DNA from: CAIWHR01 sp963816925
Lineage (GTDB): Bacteria; Pseudomonadota; Gammaproteobacteria; Burkholderiales; Casimicrobiaceae
DNA: 64,000 nt
Reading direction: 5' to 3'
Assembly: GCA_963816925.1 (NCBI GenBank)
Contig: CAWFMY010000005.1
Location: forward strand, 186,001 to 250,000
The notes under the pieces are model-generated. The model saw only the letters and a program-made list of their open reading frames with translations. It was not told the origin of the DNA and made no database searches. Below, in pieces: positions 31,821 through 40,621 of the stretch. The translations under genes and the position numbers were made by a program. Within the stretch, counting starts at the first letter, position 1. Each line of letters starts with the position of its first letter.

Positions 31821-33323
31821 TCAGGGCGCGGCGGAGGTCTCCTGTCCCAAGAGCCAGGTGGTGAGCAGCGCGACCGGCCGGCCGGTCGCGCCCTTTTCCT
31901 TGCCTTCCTTCCACGCGACTCCGGCGATGTCGAGGTGCGCCCAGTCGAATTTCCGCGCGAAGCGCGACAAGAAGCACGCCGCGGTGATGCTGCCGCCGGC
32001 GCGACCCGCGATGTTCGCGAAATCGGCGAAATTGCTGGCGAGGCCTTCCTGGTAATCGTCCCACAACGGCAGCTGCCAGCCGCGGTCGAACGCCTCGTCG
32101 CCCGCCGCCACGAGCGCCCGGGCAAGCGTGTCGCTGTTGCTGAAGATGCCGCACGCGACGTGCCCCAGCGCGATCACCATTGCGCCGGTCAAGGTCGCGA
32201 TGTCGACCACCGCTTCCGGCTCGTAGCGTTCGGCGTAGGTCAGCGCGTCGGCGAGGATCAGGCGGCCTTCGGCGTCGGTGTTGAGGATCTCGATCGTCTG
32301 CCCCGACATGCTGGTCACGACGTCACCGGGCTTGGTGGCGCGTCCCGACGGCATGTTTTCGCACGCGGCGACGAGCCCGATCACGTTGACCTCGGCCTTC
32401 AACTGCGCGATCGCGCGCAGGACGCCGAATACCGAGGCGGCGCCGCACATGTCGAACTTCATCTGGTCCATGTCGAGACCCGGCTTGAGCGAGATGCCGC
32501 CGGTGTCGAACGTGATCCCCTTGCCGACCAGCACCATCGGCCGCTGCTTCTTCGGGTTGCCGCGGTATTCCATCGCGATGAAGCGCGGCGGCTCGTCGCT
32601 GCCGGCGGTCACCGACAGGAACGAGCCCATCTTGAGCTCCTCGATCGCCTGGCGCTCGAGCACGGTCACCTTGACGTCCGGAAACTCCTTTGCGAGCTCG
32701 AGGGCCTGCTGGCCGAGGTAGGTCGGCGTGCAGACGTTGCCCGGCAGGTTGCCGAGGTCGCGCGCGAAATCCATGCCGTGCGCGATCGCGAGCCCCCGCG
32801 CCGCGGCGGCTTCGCCGTCGGTCAGGTCCGAGCGCTGCGGCACCGACAGCGTGAGCTTGCGCAGCGGACGGCGCACTTCGGCCTTTTCGCTCTTCATCCG
32901 GTCGAACCGGTAGACGGCTTCCATGGCGACGACCACGGCGTGCTCGACCCGCCACGCCACCTCGCGCCGCTTGACCTTTTCCTCGGTCAGGTAGATCACG
33001 GCCTCGTACGAGCCGGTCTCGTTCAGCAGCTTGACCGCGGACTTGACCGCGGACCGGAATTCCCGGTCGCGAAAGTCGCGCTCCTTGCCGAGCCCGACCA
33101 GCAGCACGCGGTCCGCCAGCGTGCCGCGCACGTTGTGCAGGAGAAGCGTCGCGCCGAGCTTGCCCTCCATGTCGCCGCGACGGATGATTTCGCTGACATA
33201 ACCGTTCGACGCACGGTCGATCAGCTCCGCCGACAACGAAAGCTTGCGGTTGTCGAACACGCCGACCACCACGCATGCGCTCCGCTGCTTCTCGGGGCTC
33301 CCACTTTTTATGGTAAATTCCAT
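31821..33323 (-). CDS. pepA: Leucyl aminopeptidase (M17)
   Basis: A 500-residue cytosolic aminopeptidase. The C-terminal catalytic domain carries GKGITFDTGGISLKPG (metal-binding Lys and Asp) and NTDAEGRLILADAL, the M17 signature with the two-metal site. The N-terminal domain is the usual macro-like fold. The enzyme removes N-terminal residues, and in E. coli it also binds DNA as XerA. I chose the ATG at 33323; GGGAAGGG lies just before it. The gene is divergent from lptF across 100 bases. Confidence 0.95.
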   Translation of the reverse strand: MEFTIKSGSPEKQRSACVVVGVFDNRKLSLSAELIDRASNGYVSEIIRRGDMEGKLGATLLLHNVRGTLADRVLLVGLGKERDFRDREFRSAVKSAVKLLNETGSYEAVIYLTEEKVKRREVAWRVEHAVVVAMEAVYRFDRMKSEKAEVRRPLRKLTLSVPQRSDLTDGEAAAARGLAIAHGMDFARDLGNLPGNVCTPTYLGQQALELAKEFPDVKVTVLERQAIEELKMGSFLSVTAGSDEPPRFIAMEYRGNPKKQRPMVLVGKGITFDTGGISLKPGLDMDQMKFDMCGAASVFGVLRAIAQLKAEVNVIGLVAACENMPSGRATKPGDVVTSMSGQTIEILNTDAEGRLILADALTYAERYEPEAVVDIATLTGAMVIALGHVACGIFSNSDTLARALVAAGDEAFDRGWQLPLWDDYQEGLASNFADFANIAGRAGGSITAACFLSRFARKFDWAHLDIAGVAWKEGKEKGATGRPVALLTTWLLGQETSAAP

Positions 33324-33423
33324 CGCCCTTCCCTGCCTCCGCCGGTCCGTTTCTTTGCCGTAGCACGGCCTCGGCGGCATTATTGGCAAAACGGCTCGAA
33401 AAAGTCAAAAATCTCCAGCTGTC

Positions 33424-34521
33424 ATGATTTATAGGCGGAGCCTGGTGCGGGAAATGACGGCCACGGCCGTCGGGCTTTTCGTGGTCCTGCTGGGGATCCT
33501 TTTCACCAATTTGGTGCTGAAATTGCTGGCCCGGGCCGCCGGTGGCGCCGTCGCGCCCGAGGGCATCCTGGCGCTCCTGGGCTTCGGCGCCATGTTTTAT
33601 TTCAATATTTTGCTGTCGGTCACCGTGTTCCTCACGGTGCTCCTGACCCTTTCGCGCTGGTACCGGGACAGCGAGATGATCGTCTGGTTTACGTCCGGCC
33701 AGGGCCTGACCAACGTGATCCGGCCGGTGCTGTGGTTCGCGGCACCTTTTTTCGTCGCCATCGTCGTCCTGTCTCTTTTCCTGTCGCCGTGGGCCGAGCA
33801 GCGGCGGACCGAATACGAGCGCCAGCTGGAGTCCAAGGACGAGCTCGCCCTCATCATGCCGGGCCTTTTTCGCGAATTTCGCCGGGCCAACCTCGTTGTC
33901 TACGTCGACAGCATCAATACCTTCGACGGCCATATCCGCAACGTTTTCCTGCACTCGATCGAGGAAGGCAAGGATGTGACCACCGTGGCCCGCCAGGGGC
34001 GGCTCGAGGAGGCGCCCAACGGCGACCGCTTCATCGTCCTCACCGACGGCCGCCGCTACGAGGGCAAGCCGGGCACGGCGGAATACCGGGTCGTCGAATT
34101 CGAGAAGCTCGGTCGCCGGATCGAGCCGGCCGAACTGCGCAACCTGCCCGTCTCGACCAAGGCGATCCCGACGCCGATCCTGGTTGCCGTGGATGGCCGC
34201 GTGGAGCGCGCCGAACTCTTCTGGCGGCTGTCGGTGCCGATTTCGGCGCTGGTGCTGACGCTGCTCGCCATCCCGCTTTCGTACGTGAACCCGCGCATGG
34301 GCCGCTCGTTCAACCTGATCACGGCCGCGTTCATGTACATGCTCTACAGCAACTGCCTCAACATCGTGCAGAGCTTCATCGCCCAGGGAAAGATCGGGTT
34401 CTGGGCGGGGCTTGCGCTTCCGCACGTGGTGGCGATCGTGGTCGTGCTGCTGCTGTTCGGGCAGAGGCTCGGCTGGTTCGCGCGTCTGCGCCCGCCGCTG
34501 CGCAACGGGACGCCCGCGTGA
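33424..34521 (+). CDS. lptF: LPS export ABC transporter permease LptF
   Basis: A 365-residue YjgP/YjgQ-family permease. It starts with IYRRSLVREMTATAVGLFVVLLGILF, followed by two further helices, a periplasmic jellyroll domain of about 150 residues (LVVYVDSINTFDGHIRNVFLHS) and three C-terminal helices. With LptG and LptB it extracts lipopolysaccharide from the inner membrane. The stop overlaps the lptG GTG start (GTGA at 34518-34521). TTGGCA at 33383-33388 and AAAAAT at 33407-33412 could be its promoter. Confidence 0.95.
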   Translation: MIYRRSLVREMTATAVGLFVVLLGILFTNLVLKLLARAAGGAVAPEGILALLGFGAMFYFNILLSVTVFLTVLLTLSRWYRDSEMIVWFTSGQGLTNVIRPVLWFAAPFFVAIVVLSLFLSPWAEQRRTEYERQLESKDELALIMPGLFREFRRANLVVYVDSINTFDGHIRNVFLHSIEEGKDVTTVARQGRLEEAPNGDRFIVLTDGRRYEGKPGTAEYRVVEFEKLGRRIEPAELRNLPVSTKAIPTPILVAVDGRVERAELFWRLSVPISALVLTLLAIPLSYVNPRMGRSFNLITAAFMYMLYSNCLNIVQSFIAQGKIGFWAGLALPHVVAIVVVLLLFGQRLGWFARLRPPLRNGTPA

Positions 34522-35591
34522 AGACGCTCACCCGCTACATCGGCCGCGAGCTCATGGCCGCGATTCTGCTGATCTTCAGCGCGCTCGTGATGCTCTTCGC
34601 CTTCTTCGACCTGATCCACGAGCTCGGCGACGTCGGGCGCGGCGGCTACACGCTGTCGAGCGCGCTCCTCTTCGTCGGGCTGCAGTTGCCGTCGCGGATG
34701 TACGAGCTCTTTCCGGTCGCGGCGCTGATCGGCACGCTGTTCGCGATGTCGCAGCTCGTTGCAAGCTCGGAATACACCGTGATGCGCGCGTCGGGCGCGT
34801 CGCTGCTGCAGGTCACCTGGGCGCTCCTGCGCGTCGGCATTCCGCTCGCGGTCGCCACGTTCCTCGCCGGCGAGTTCGTCGCGCCGCCTGCCGAGCGCCT
34901 CGCGCAGCAGATTCGCGCGCCGTCCCGTGGCGAGGCGCGCATCGTCGCGCAGCAGTTCCAGTCGGGATTCTGGTTCAAGCAGGACCTGACCTTCGCCAAC
35001 ATCCGCAGCGTGCTCGCCGACATGACGATCGTCGGCGTGCGCATCTACGAGTTCGACAAGGAATTGCGCCTCAAGACGATCCGGACCGCGGAGACCGGAA
35101 GCTTCGGCGGCAACGGCCAGTGGCAGCTCGCGAAGGTGCGCACCACGCGGCTCGCCGAGGATCGCGCGACGCTCGAGGTCGCCGACACCTGGGCGTGGGA
35201 CACGGTGCTGAAGCCTTCGCTGCTGACGGTCTACCAGGTCGCCCCCGAGCGCCTCGAGCTCAACACGCTCTACGACAACATCCGCGTGCTCAAGAACCAG
35301 AAGACGTCGCGCTTCGAGATCGCGTTCTGGAACAAGGTGTTCTACCCCGCCGCGGTCGTCGTGATGATGATCCTCGCGCTGCCCTTCGCGTACTTCCAGC
35401 GCCGCTCGGGCGGCGTGGGCTTCCGCATCTTCGCCGGCACGATGCTGGGCCTCGCATTCTTCCTCCTCGGTCGCCTGTTCACCAACCTCGGCGTGCTGAA
35501 CGACTGGCCGCCGTTGTTCTCGGCGACGTTTCCGTTGGTCATGTTCATCGTCGCCGCGAGCTCGCTGCTCTGGTGGCTCGAGCGGCGGTAA
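34518..35591 (+). CDS. lptG: LPS export ABC transporter permease LptG
   Basis: A 357-residue partner of LptF with a GTG start inside the lptF stop. It has TLTRYIGRELMAAILLIFSALVMLFAFFDLIHEL, a periplasmic jellyroll and C-terminal helices (VFYPAAVVVMMILALPFAYFQRRSGGVGFRIFAG). Translation is coupled to lptF, giving the 1:1 ratio needed for the LptB2FG complex. Complete and normal. Confidence 0.95.
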   Translation: MKTLTRYIGRELMAAILLIFSALVMLFAFFDLIHELGDVGRGGYTLSSALLFVGLQLPSRMYELFPVAALIGTLFAMSQLVASSEYTVMRASGASLLQVTWALLRVGIPLAVATFLAGEFVAPPAERLAQQIRAPSRGEARIVAQQFQSGFWFKQDLTFANIRSVLADMTIVGVRIYEFDKELRLKTIRTAETGSFGGNGQWQLAKVRTTRLAEDRATLEVADTWAWDTVLKPSLLTVYQVAPERLELNTLYDNIRVLKNQKTSRFEIAFWNKVFYPAAVVVMMILALPFAYFQRRSGGVGFRIFAGTMLGLAFFLLGRLFTNLGVLNDWPPLFSATFPLVMFIVAASSLLWWLERR

Positions 35592-35599
35592 AGGCCGCC

Positions 35600-35995
35600 A
35601 TGAACGACGACAACGCCCCTTATCACGCGCACATCTACTACGCGCCGGAACAGCGCGCCGTGGCCGTGGCATTGCGTCTTCACTTGCGTGAAATGAAAGC
35701 GTCCGCCGCCATTCCCCAGCTGCTCTTCGTCGGCGAATTGCGGGATCGTAAAGTCGGCCCGCATCCCATTCCCCAATTCGAGATTCACTACACGAAGGAA
35801 GTCCTGCCCGTCATCGTCCCGCTCATCGAGGCTTCAGGGCTGACGGCGCTGGTGCACCCGCTCACCGACGATGACCTCGCCGACCACACGACGCTTGCCC
35901 GGTGGATCGGCAAGCCACTCGACCTCGATCTGACGACGCTCGACCCTCCGGGCGTGAACCAGGGCGTCGCGCGCTTCTCCAAAACGGATTTCTGA
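35600..35995 (+). CDS. DOPA 4,5-dioxygenase-family protein
   Basis: A 131-residue protein with YHAHIYYAPEQRAVAVALR near the N-terminus and GPHPIPQFEIHYTKEVLPVIVPLIEASGLTALVHPLTDD, the pattern of the small DOPA 4,5-dioxygenase-like family (ferredoxin-like fold, metal-binding His residues). The HAH and HPIP motifs are intact. Bacterial members lack a firmly known substrate; an extradiol ring-cleaving role is suggested by the family. It starts 8 bases after lptG and is probably co-transcribed. Confidence 0.85.
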   Translation: MNDDNAPYHAHIYYAPEQRAVAVALRLHLREMKASAAIPQLLFVGELRDRKVGPHPIPQFEIHYTKEVLPVIVPLIEASGLTALVHPLTDDDLADHTTLARWIGKPLDLDLTTLDPPGVNQGVARFSKTDF

Positions 35996-36148
35996 CGATG
36001 CCACCCCGGATCGACGGCATTCCGCGCTGGCGGGCCGCGGGTATTGAGACCCGTCGGGATCGATCCCACATGGCACTGGACCGACAGCGAACCTGATCCG
36101 GACCTGAGACTTCGGGTCAGGGCAATCCGTCGGGTCTTCCCCACCGCC

Positions 36149-36856
36149 ATGCAGATTCACGTCCCCGACCCCGCCTATACCGATTCCGAGCGCTCCCGCG
36201 CCAACTTCCGGCTCGCGGTCAAGCTGTCGCTGGTGTTCGTCGCCCTGCTCTGGCTCATCCAGATCGTGAACTGGGGGCTGGACCTCGGGCCCGGCGATTT
36301 CGGCGTCCGCCCGCGGCAGGTCGAGGGACTGTTCGGGATTCTCGTGGCGCCTCTCGTGCATGGAGATTTCGGCCATCTCCTCGCCAATTCGCTGCCGTTG
36401 CTGATCCTCGGCACGACGATGCTGTACCTCTACCCGCGTTCGGCGCTGCGGGTTCTGCCGGCGGTCTATTTCGGCACCGGCATCGCCGTGTGGCTGTTCG
36501 CGCGCGGATCGAGCCACATTGGCGCGAGCGGGCTGGTGTATGGCCTCGTCAGCTACATTTTCGTGGCCGGGCTGCTGCGCCGCGACCGGCGCGCGATCGC
36601 CGCTACGCTGCTCGTGTGCTTTCTCTATGGAACGCTCGTCTGGGGCGTATTGCCGATCCAGCCCCGGCTTTCGTGGGAAACGCATCTCGCGGCCGCGCTG
36701 ATCGGCGCCGCGCTGGGGCTCCTGCTGCGCCATCTCGATATTCCGCCGCGCCGGCAGTATTCGTGGGAGGCGGAAAGGGATGACGTCGAGGACGAACTCC
36801 TGGAAGTGAATGCGAACAACGGCGACGCCGAAGAACAAAAAAATCCCGGCACGTGA
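36149..36856 (+). CDS. Rhomboid-family intramembrane serine protease
   Basis: A 235-residue membrane protein with about six helices. The catalytic Ser sits in GASGLVYGLVSY (GxSG) and the catalytic His in ETHLAAALIGAALG on a later helix; the HGDFGHLLANSLPLLILG segment carries the conserved His and Asn of the oxyanion region. Rhomboids cut substrate helices inside the membrane. I start at the ATG at 36149 because the first 35 residues of the longer frame are not hydrophobic or conserved. The stop codon lies in the loop of the terminator hairpin. Confidence 0.88.
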   Translation: MQIHVPDPAYTDSERSRANFRLAVKLSLVFVALLWLIQIVNWGLDLGPGDFGVRPRQVEGLFGILVAPLVHGDFGHLLANSLPLLILGTTMLYLYPRSALRVLPAVYFGTGIAVWLFARGSSHIGASGLVYGLVSYIFVAGLLRRDRRAIAATLLVCFLYGTLVWGVLPIQPRLSWETHLAAALIGAALGLLLRHLDIPPRRQYSWEAERDDVEDELLEVNANNGDAEEQKNPGT

Positions 36857-36867
36857 CCGGGATTTTT
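36839..36867. terminator. Bidirectional terminator between the rhomboid gene and rpmA
   Basis: AAAAATCCCGG (36839-36849) pairs with CCGGGATTTTT (36857-36867) across a 7-base loop that contains the rhomboid stop codon. The A-run on one side and T-run on the other let it act for both convergent transcripts. Confidence 0.9.
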
Positions 36868-36903
36868 CTGTCGCGGCGCGACGACCGCGTATTGCGCGCC
36901 GGG

Positions 36904-37167
36904 TCAGGCCGTCGCCGGCACGACGCTCGCGAACTTCCGCTTTTCCTTGCCCTTGGTCTTGAATTCGACCTTGCCGGGGACCAGCGCGAAGAGCGTGTGA
37001 TCCTTGCCCATTCCGACGTTGACGCCCGGATGGATGACCGTGCCGCGCTGGCGGATGATGATGCTGCCGGCGGTAATCGTTTCGCCGCCGTAAGCCTTCA
37101 CGCCGAGGCGCTTCGACTCCGAATCGCGGCCGTTGCGCGAGCTGCCGCCCGCCTTTTTATGTGCCAT
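36904..37167 (-). CDS. rpmA: 50S ribosomal protein L27
   Basis: An 87-residue protein beginning AHKKAGGSSRNGRDSESKRLGVK, with the RQRGT and PGVNVGMGKDHTLFAL blocks of bacterial L27. Its N-terminal tail reaches the peptidyl-transferase centre. It lies 13 bases after rplU in the standard rplU-rpmA operon. The GTPase gene obgE, which often follows rpmA, is not present; the operon ends at a terminator instead. Confidence 0.97.
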   Translation of the reverse strand: MAHKKAGGSSRNGRDSESKRLGVKAYGGETITAGSIIIRQRGTVIHPGVNVGMGKDHTLFALVPGKVEFKTKGKEKRKFASVVPATA

Positions 37168-37180
37168 GGTGGTCTCTCCG

Positions 37181-37492
37181 TCAGCCGACGATGCTGTCGA
37201 TCTTGAGCTCGGTGTAGTTCTGGCGGTGGCCCTGGTGCTTCTGGTAATGCTTGCGCCGCCGCATCTTGAAAATCGTGACCTTGTCGCCGCGGCCGTGCGC
37301 GACGACGATGGCCTTGACCGTCGCACCCGCGACGGTGGGCTGACCCAGACGGACGCTTTCGCCTTCCCCGATCATCAACACCTGATCGAGCACGACTTCC
37401 GCGCCCACGTCCGCCGGTATCTGTTCTATTTTGAGTTTTTCGCCGGGGGCAACCTTGTATTGCTTGCCGCCGGTTTTTATGACCGCGTACAT
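37181..37492 (-). CDS. rplU: 50S ribosomal protein L21
   Basis: A 103-residue protein with the L21 start YAVIKTGGKQYKVAPGEKLKIEQ and the C-terminal KVTIFKMRRRKHYQKHQGHRQNYTELKI, which binds 23S rRNA. First gene of rplU-rpmA, with a well-formed promoter 66 bases upstream. Confidence 0.97.
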   Translation of the reverse strand: MYAVIKTGGKQYKVAPGEKLKIEQIPADVGAEVVLDQVLMIGEGESVRLGQPTVAGATVKAIVVAHGRGDKVTIFKMRRRKHYQKHQGHRQNYTELKIDSIVG

Positions 37493-37557
37493 GGAAGGAC
37501 TCCGCTCACTGTTGTTTGCCCGCGCTGCGGTTTGCAGACGCTGGCGGAAAGCTTTGA

Positions 37558-37587
37558 ATTATAACTGATTAACGCCAATCGCGTCAA
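37558..37587 (-). promoter_or_regulatory. Promoter of rplU-rpmA
   Basis: On the minus strand TTGACG (37587-37582) is followed after 18 bases by a perfect TATAAT (37563-37558). Five of six -35 bases match. The transcript start would lie near 37551, giving a leader of about 60 bases. Confidence 0.85.
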
Positions 37588-37726
37588 ACCACCGATCCGG
37601 CCGTGCCCTGCGGGGGTCAAACCACCGTCGAGCCGCACCCCGGCGCCCCGAAAAGGCGGCCCGGACCCTTCGGTTACAATCCCGCCGAACGCCGTCATTT
37701 TCGCGCGAAAGCGGAGAGCCCTTCCC

Positions 37727-38758
37727 ATGTCAGCCGCTTCCCCCGCCGGTCTTGCCGGGCCAAGCGCAACGCATTCCCCCCGGACGCCCGCCCCGAAGGA
37801 CGCGCTCGACGCCGTCCTCGCGACCGATCGCGCGGAGGTCGACGGCGTCTTGCGTGCGAGCCTCGATTCGGAAGTCGTGCTGATCCGGCAGGTCGCCGAG
37901 TACATCATCAACAGCGGCGGCAAGCGACTGCGCCCGGCGCTGGTCGTCATGGCCGCGCGCGCCTGCGGATATGAAGGACGCGCGCATTACACGCTGGCGG
38001 CCGTCGTCGAGATGATCCACACGGCCACGCTGCTGCACGACGACGTCGTCGACGAGTCCAAGCTGCGCCGGGGAATCGCAACCGCCAATGCGATGTTCGG
38101 CAACGCCGCGTCGGTGCTGGTCGGCGACTTTCTCTATTCCCGCGCCTTCCAGCTGATGGTCGGGGTCGGTTCGATGCGCGTGCTGGACATCCTGTCGAAC
38201 GCCACCAACGTGATCGCCGAAGGCGAGGTGCTCCAGCTCATGAATTCGGGCGACCCGACGCTCGACGAATCCACCTACCTCGACGTCATCCGGCGCAAGA
38301 CCGCGAAGCTCTTCGAGGCCGCGGCGGAACTCGGCGCCGTCCTCGGGGGCGCATCGACCGAGCACGTGCAGTCCCTTGCGCACTACGGCATGCACCTCGG
38401 CACCGCGTTCCAGCTGGTCGACGACGTGCTCGACTATTCGGGCGAGATCGGAGCGATCGGCAAGAACCTCGGCGACGATCTCGCGGAAGGCAAGATGACG
38501 CTGCCGCTGATCCGCGCCATCGCGACCGGAAATGCCGCCGATGCCGCGCTCATCCGCGATGCGATCACACGCGGGCGGCTGACCGAATTCCAGCCCGTGG
38601 TGGACGTGCTCAATCGCACCGGCGCGCTCGACTACGCCCGCCAGAGCGCCGAGCGCGAAAGCGAGGCCGCCGCAGCCTGCGTGGCGGGGCTCCCGGACAC
38701 GCCGGATCGCCGGAATCTGCTAGAATTGGCGGCTTTCGCGGCCCATCGCACGTACTGA
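37727..38758 (+). CDS. ispB: Octaprenyl/polyprenyl diphosphate synthase IspB
   Basis: A 343-residue trans-prenyltransferase with the two Asp-rich motifs: DDVVDES (first, in LLHDDVVDESKLRRG near residue 110) and DDVLD (second, in FQLVDDVLDYSG). It makes the side chain of ubiquinone from farnesyl diphosphate and isopentenyl diphosphate. The first 25 residues are an unconserved Pro/Ala extension. TACAAT at 37675-37680 may be its -10 box. It is divergent from rplU-rpmA, the usual order in proteobacteria. Confidence 0.95.
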   Translation: MSAASPAGLAGPSATHSPRTPAPKDALDAVLATDRAEVDGVLRASLDSEVVLIRQVAEYIINSGGKRLRPALVVMAARACGYEGRAHYTLAAVVEMIHTATLLHDDVVDESKLRRGIATANAMFGNAASVLVGDFLYSRAFQLMVGVGSMRVLDILSNATNVIAEGEVLQLMNSGDPTLDESTYLDVIRRKTAKLFEAAAELGAVLGGASTEHVQSLAHYGMHLGTAFQLVDDVLDYSGEIGAIGKNLGDDLAEGKMTLPLIRAIATGNAADAALIRDAITRGRLTEFQPVVDVLNRTGALDYARQSAERESEAAAACVAGLPDTPDRRNLLELAAFAAHRTY

Positions 38759-38832
38759 AATGCGTGCCGGCCGGGGCGCGAGCGCCGCGTAGTTGCAACT
38801 TCCCGCCGCGGCTATGCACGACGCAGGACATT

Positions 38833-38909
38833 CGGGGTGTAGCTTAGCCTGGTAGAGCGCTACGTTCGGGACGTAGAGGCCGGAGGTTCAAATCCTCTCA
38901 CCCCGACCA
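38833..38909 (+). tRNA. tRNA-Pro (anticodon CGG)
   Basis: A 77-base cloverleaf. The acceptor arm CGGGGTG pairs with CACCCCG; the anticodon stem CTACG/CGTAG encloses TTCGGGA, giving anticodon CGG for CCG codons. The T arm GGAGG-TTCAAAT-CCTCT is regular, and CCA is encoded at 38907-38909. It lies 74 bases after ispB. Confidence 0.97.
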
Positions 38910-39340
38910 GCTTTCCCGCCTGCCATTGCTCAGCCCGTCCGGAGCGCCTGGCTGGCGGCGCTCCAGCGAACACCGGCGTGACGGCCGGCACGCGCGACCC
39001 GTCCGTACCGGGATGGCCCCCACGGGAGAACCGTTCTCCCTGGACAGCCGCCGCCCCACCCGTTCGCCCACTCCTCTTTCGATGGTAGCGGCGCTAGAAT
39101 TCACCCCAATACGCGTCCCAGCGAGGGAAGGGTATAAATCCGCGAGATGTTGTATTCGAGACCGCAGCGTGCGAGAGACACGAGAAAGGTGCCGAGGCCG
39201 GACCGTTCGGCGACCACTTGTTGAAGGCCACGGGTGACCGGATACAGCGCGGATAAGAACGCCGTGCTGTAGCCGAAATTCCCACCATCTGCGGCTACTA
39301 CCGCTTCCACCGCATCGATCTCGTGACGCAAGGGGCCGCT
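38910..39340. other. Gene-free interval after tRNA-Pro
   Basis: About 430 bases with lower G+C than the flanks. I see no convincing gene, no terminator with a U-run and no copy of the tRNA 3' end. It borders the accessory islet that follows. Short open frames here lack family features and ribosome sites. Confidence 0.5.
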
Positions 39341-40426
39341 ATGCATAGCAAACACGTAGTCGCGTTGAACGTCTTTCTACTGTTAGCCGCCGGAACACCG
39401 ATTGTTGCAGAAGCCGCCGCACAGCGCACGTTCGTTGCGTCGTATGGTCTAGCCGCCAACACCGCGTTCAACTGTTCCATCGCGAAGCCCTGCCGCGCAT
39501 TCAGTGAGGCCATCGGCGTCACCAACGGGGGGGGCGAAGTCATCGTCCTCGATTCAGCCGGCTATGGCGCCGTGACCGTTACGAAGTCGGTGTCGCTCAT
39601 CGCCGCCCCTGGCATCTACGCCGGGGTCAGCGTCTTCTCGGGCAATGGCGTGACCGTGAACGCGCCGGGTGGCATCGTCGTGCTGCGCGGCCTGTCGATA
39701 AGCGGTCAGGGTGGCGCAAACGGCATCCTTTTCCAGGCGGCGCAGCGACTGCGCGTGGAGAGTTGTGTCATCTTCAACATGGGCGCTCAGGGAATCTATC
39801 ACCAGGCAGACAACGCCGAGTTGATCGTGCTCGACACGATCACCCGCGACAATGGGGATAGCGGTTTGACCTTGGTTGCGCAGAACGCGTCAATCCTGAT
39901 GGATCACGTGCGCAGCGAACACAACGTGAACACTGGGTTCTACATCGCACCCGTTGTGCCGTCCACATATGCCAATGCCACGATCACGGAAAGCGTCTTC
40001 GCCTACAACGGCATCGCCGGAATCTGGACAGATACCGTTGGCGGTGCGACAACGCATATCCAGGTCGAGCGAGCGACGATGTCGGAAAACGGTCAGGAGG
40101 GGTTCCGCGCAACCATTGGAGCCGCAGGCGCAATCGCGGAGGCGACGCTGAACAGAAACAACTTTTCTAACAATGGGCTCCGAGCCATTCTCCTTTATGC
40201 CGTCCCGCCAGGTGTCGTACGGGGTTCCGTATCCGAGAATGTCATACAGGACTACAGCATTTATTTGACGGGTGACGGCAACAGCAAAGTGTTGCTTAGC
40301 GGCAACACGGGGGCAGGTAGGCTCGAATGCTACGGCACTGTGGACGCTCGATCTCTCGGCGATAATTTCCTGACCATAGGAGCCGCTTGCCCCACTTTGA
40401 CAACGGGAACTGGGGCCAAGTTTTGA
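39341..40426 (+). CDS. Secreted right-handed beta-helix repeat protein, second paralogue
   Basis: A 361-residue protein with a Sec signal (VVALNVFLLLAAGTPIVAEA), then parallel beta-helix repeats rich in short strands and Asn. The N-terminal block (CSIAKPCRAFSEAI, GGEVIVLDSAGYGAVTVTKSVSLIAAPGIYAGVSV) parallels the protein at 8908-9957, including the Cys-x6-Cys-type pair and the DSAGYG motif. No enzymatic residues are evident. Its base composition is less G+C-rich than neighbouring genes, consistent with separate acquisition. I prefer the ATG at 39341 over the GTG at 39323. Confidence 0.75.
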   Translation: MHSKHVVALNVFLLLAAGTPIVAEAAAQRTFVASYGLAANTAFNCSIAKPCRAFSEAIGVTNGGGEVIVLDSAGYGAVTVTKSVSLIAAPGIYAGVSVFSGNGVTVNAPGGIVVLRGLSISGQGGANGILFQAAQRLRVESCVIFNMGAQGIYHQADNAELIVLDTITRDNGDSGLTLVAQNASILMDHVRSEHNVNTGFYIAPVVPSTYANATITESVFAYNGIAGIWTDTVGGATTHIQVERATMSENGQEGFRATIGAAGAIAEATLNRNNFSNNGLRAILLYAVPPGVVRGSVSENVIQDYSIYLTGDGNSKVLLSGNTGAGRLECYGTVDARSLGDNFLTIGAACPTLTTGTGAKF

Positions 40427-40621
40427 GACATGGGTCACCGACACTTTCGAAGTGTTCGATACGATCGGACCGCCGCGGGGTGCGCGCGTTGTCTCGACCT
40501 GACAGGGCTGTCCATGCGATTGGCGGCGTGCCCATGTCACAAATGATCGATCGCGATCACTTGGAACAGCGCCGCGAAGTACAGGAATGTCATCGGCGAG
40601 ACTAAACCCAGCGCATCGGCA

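Noticed and set aside
39101..39355. 84-residue minus-strand frame before the second beta-helix gene
   Set aside because: No ribosome site or family resemblance, and it overlaps the start of the beta-helix gene; probably chance.
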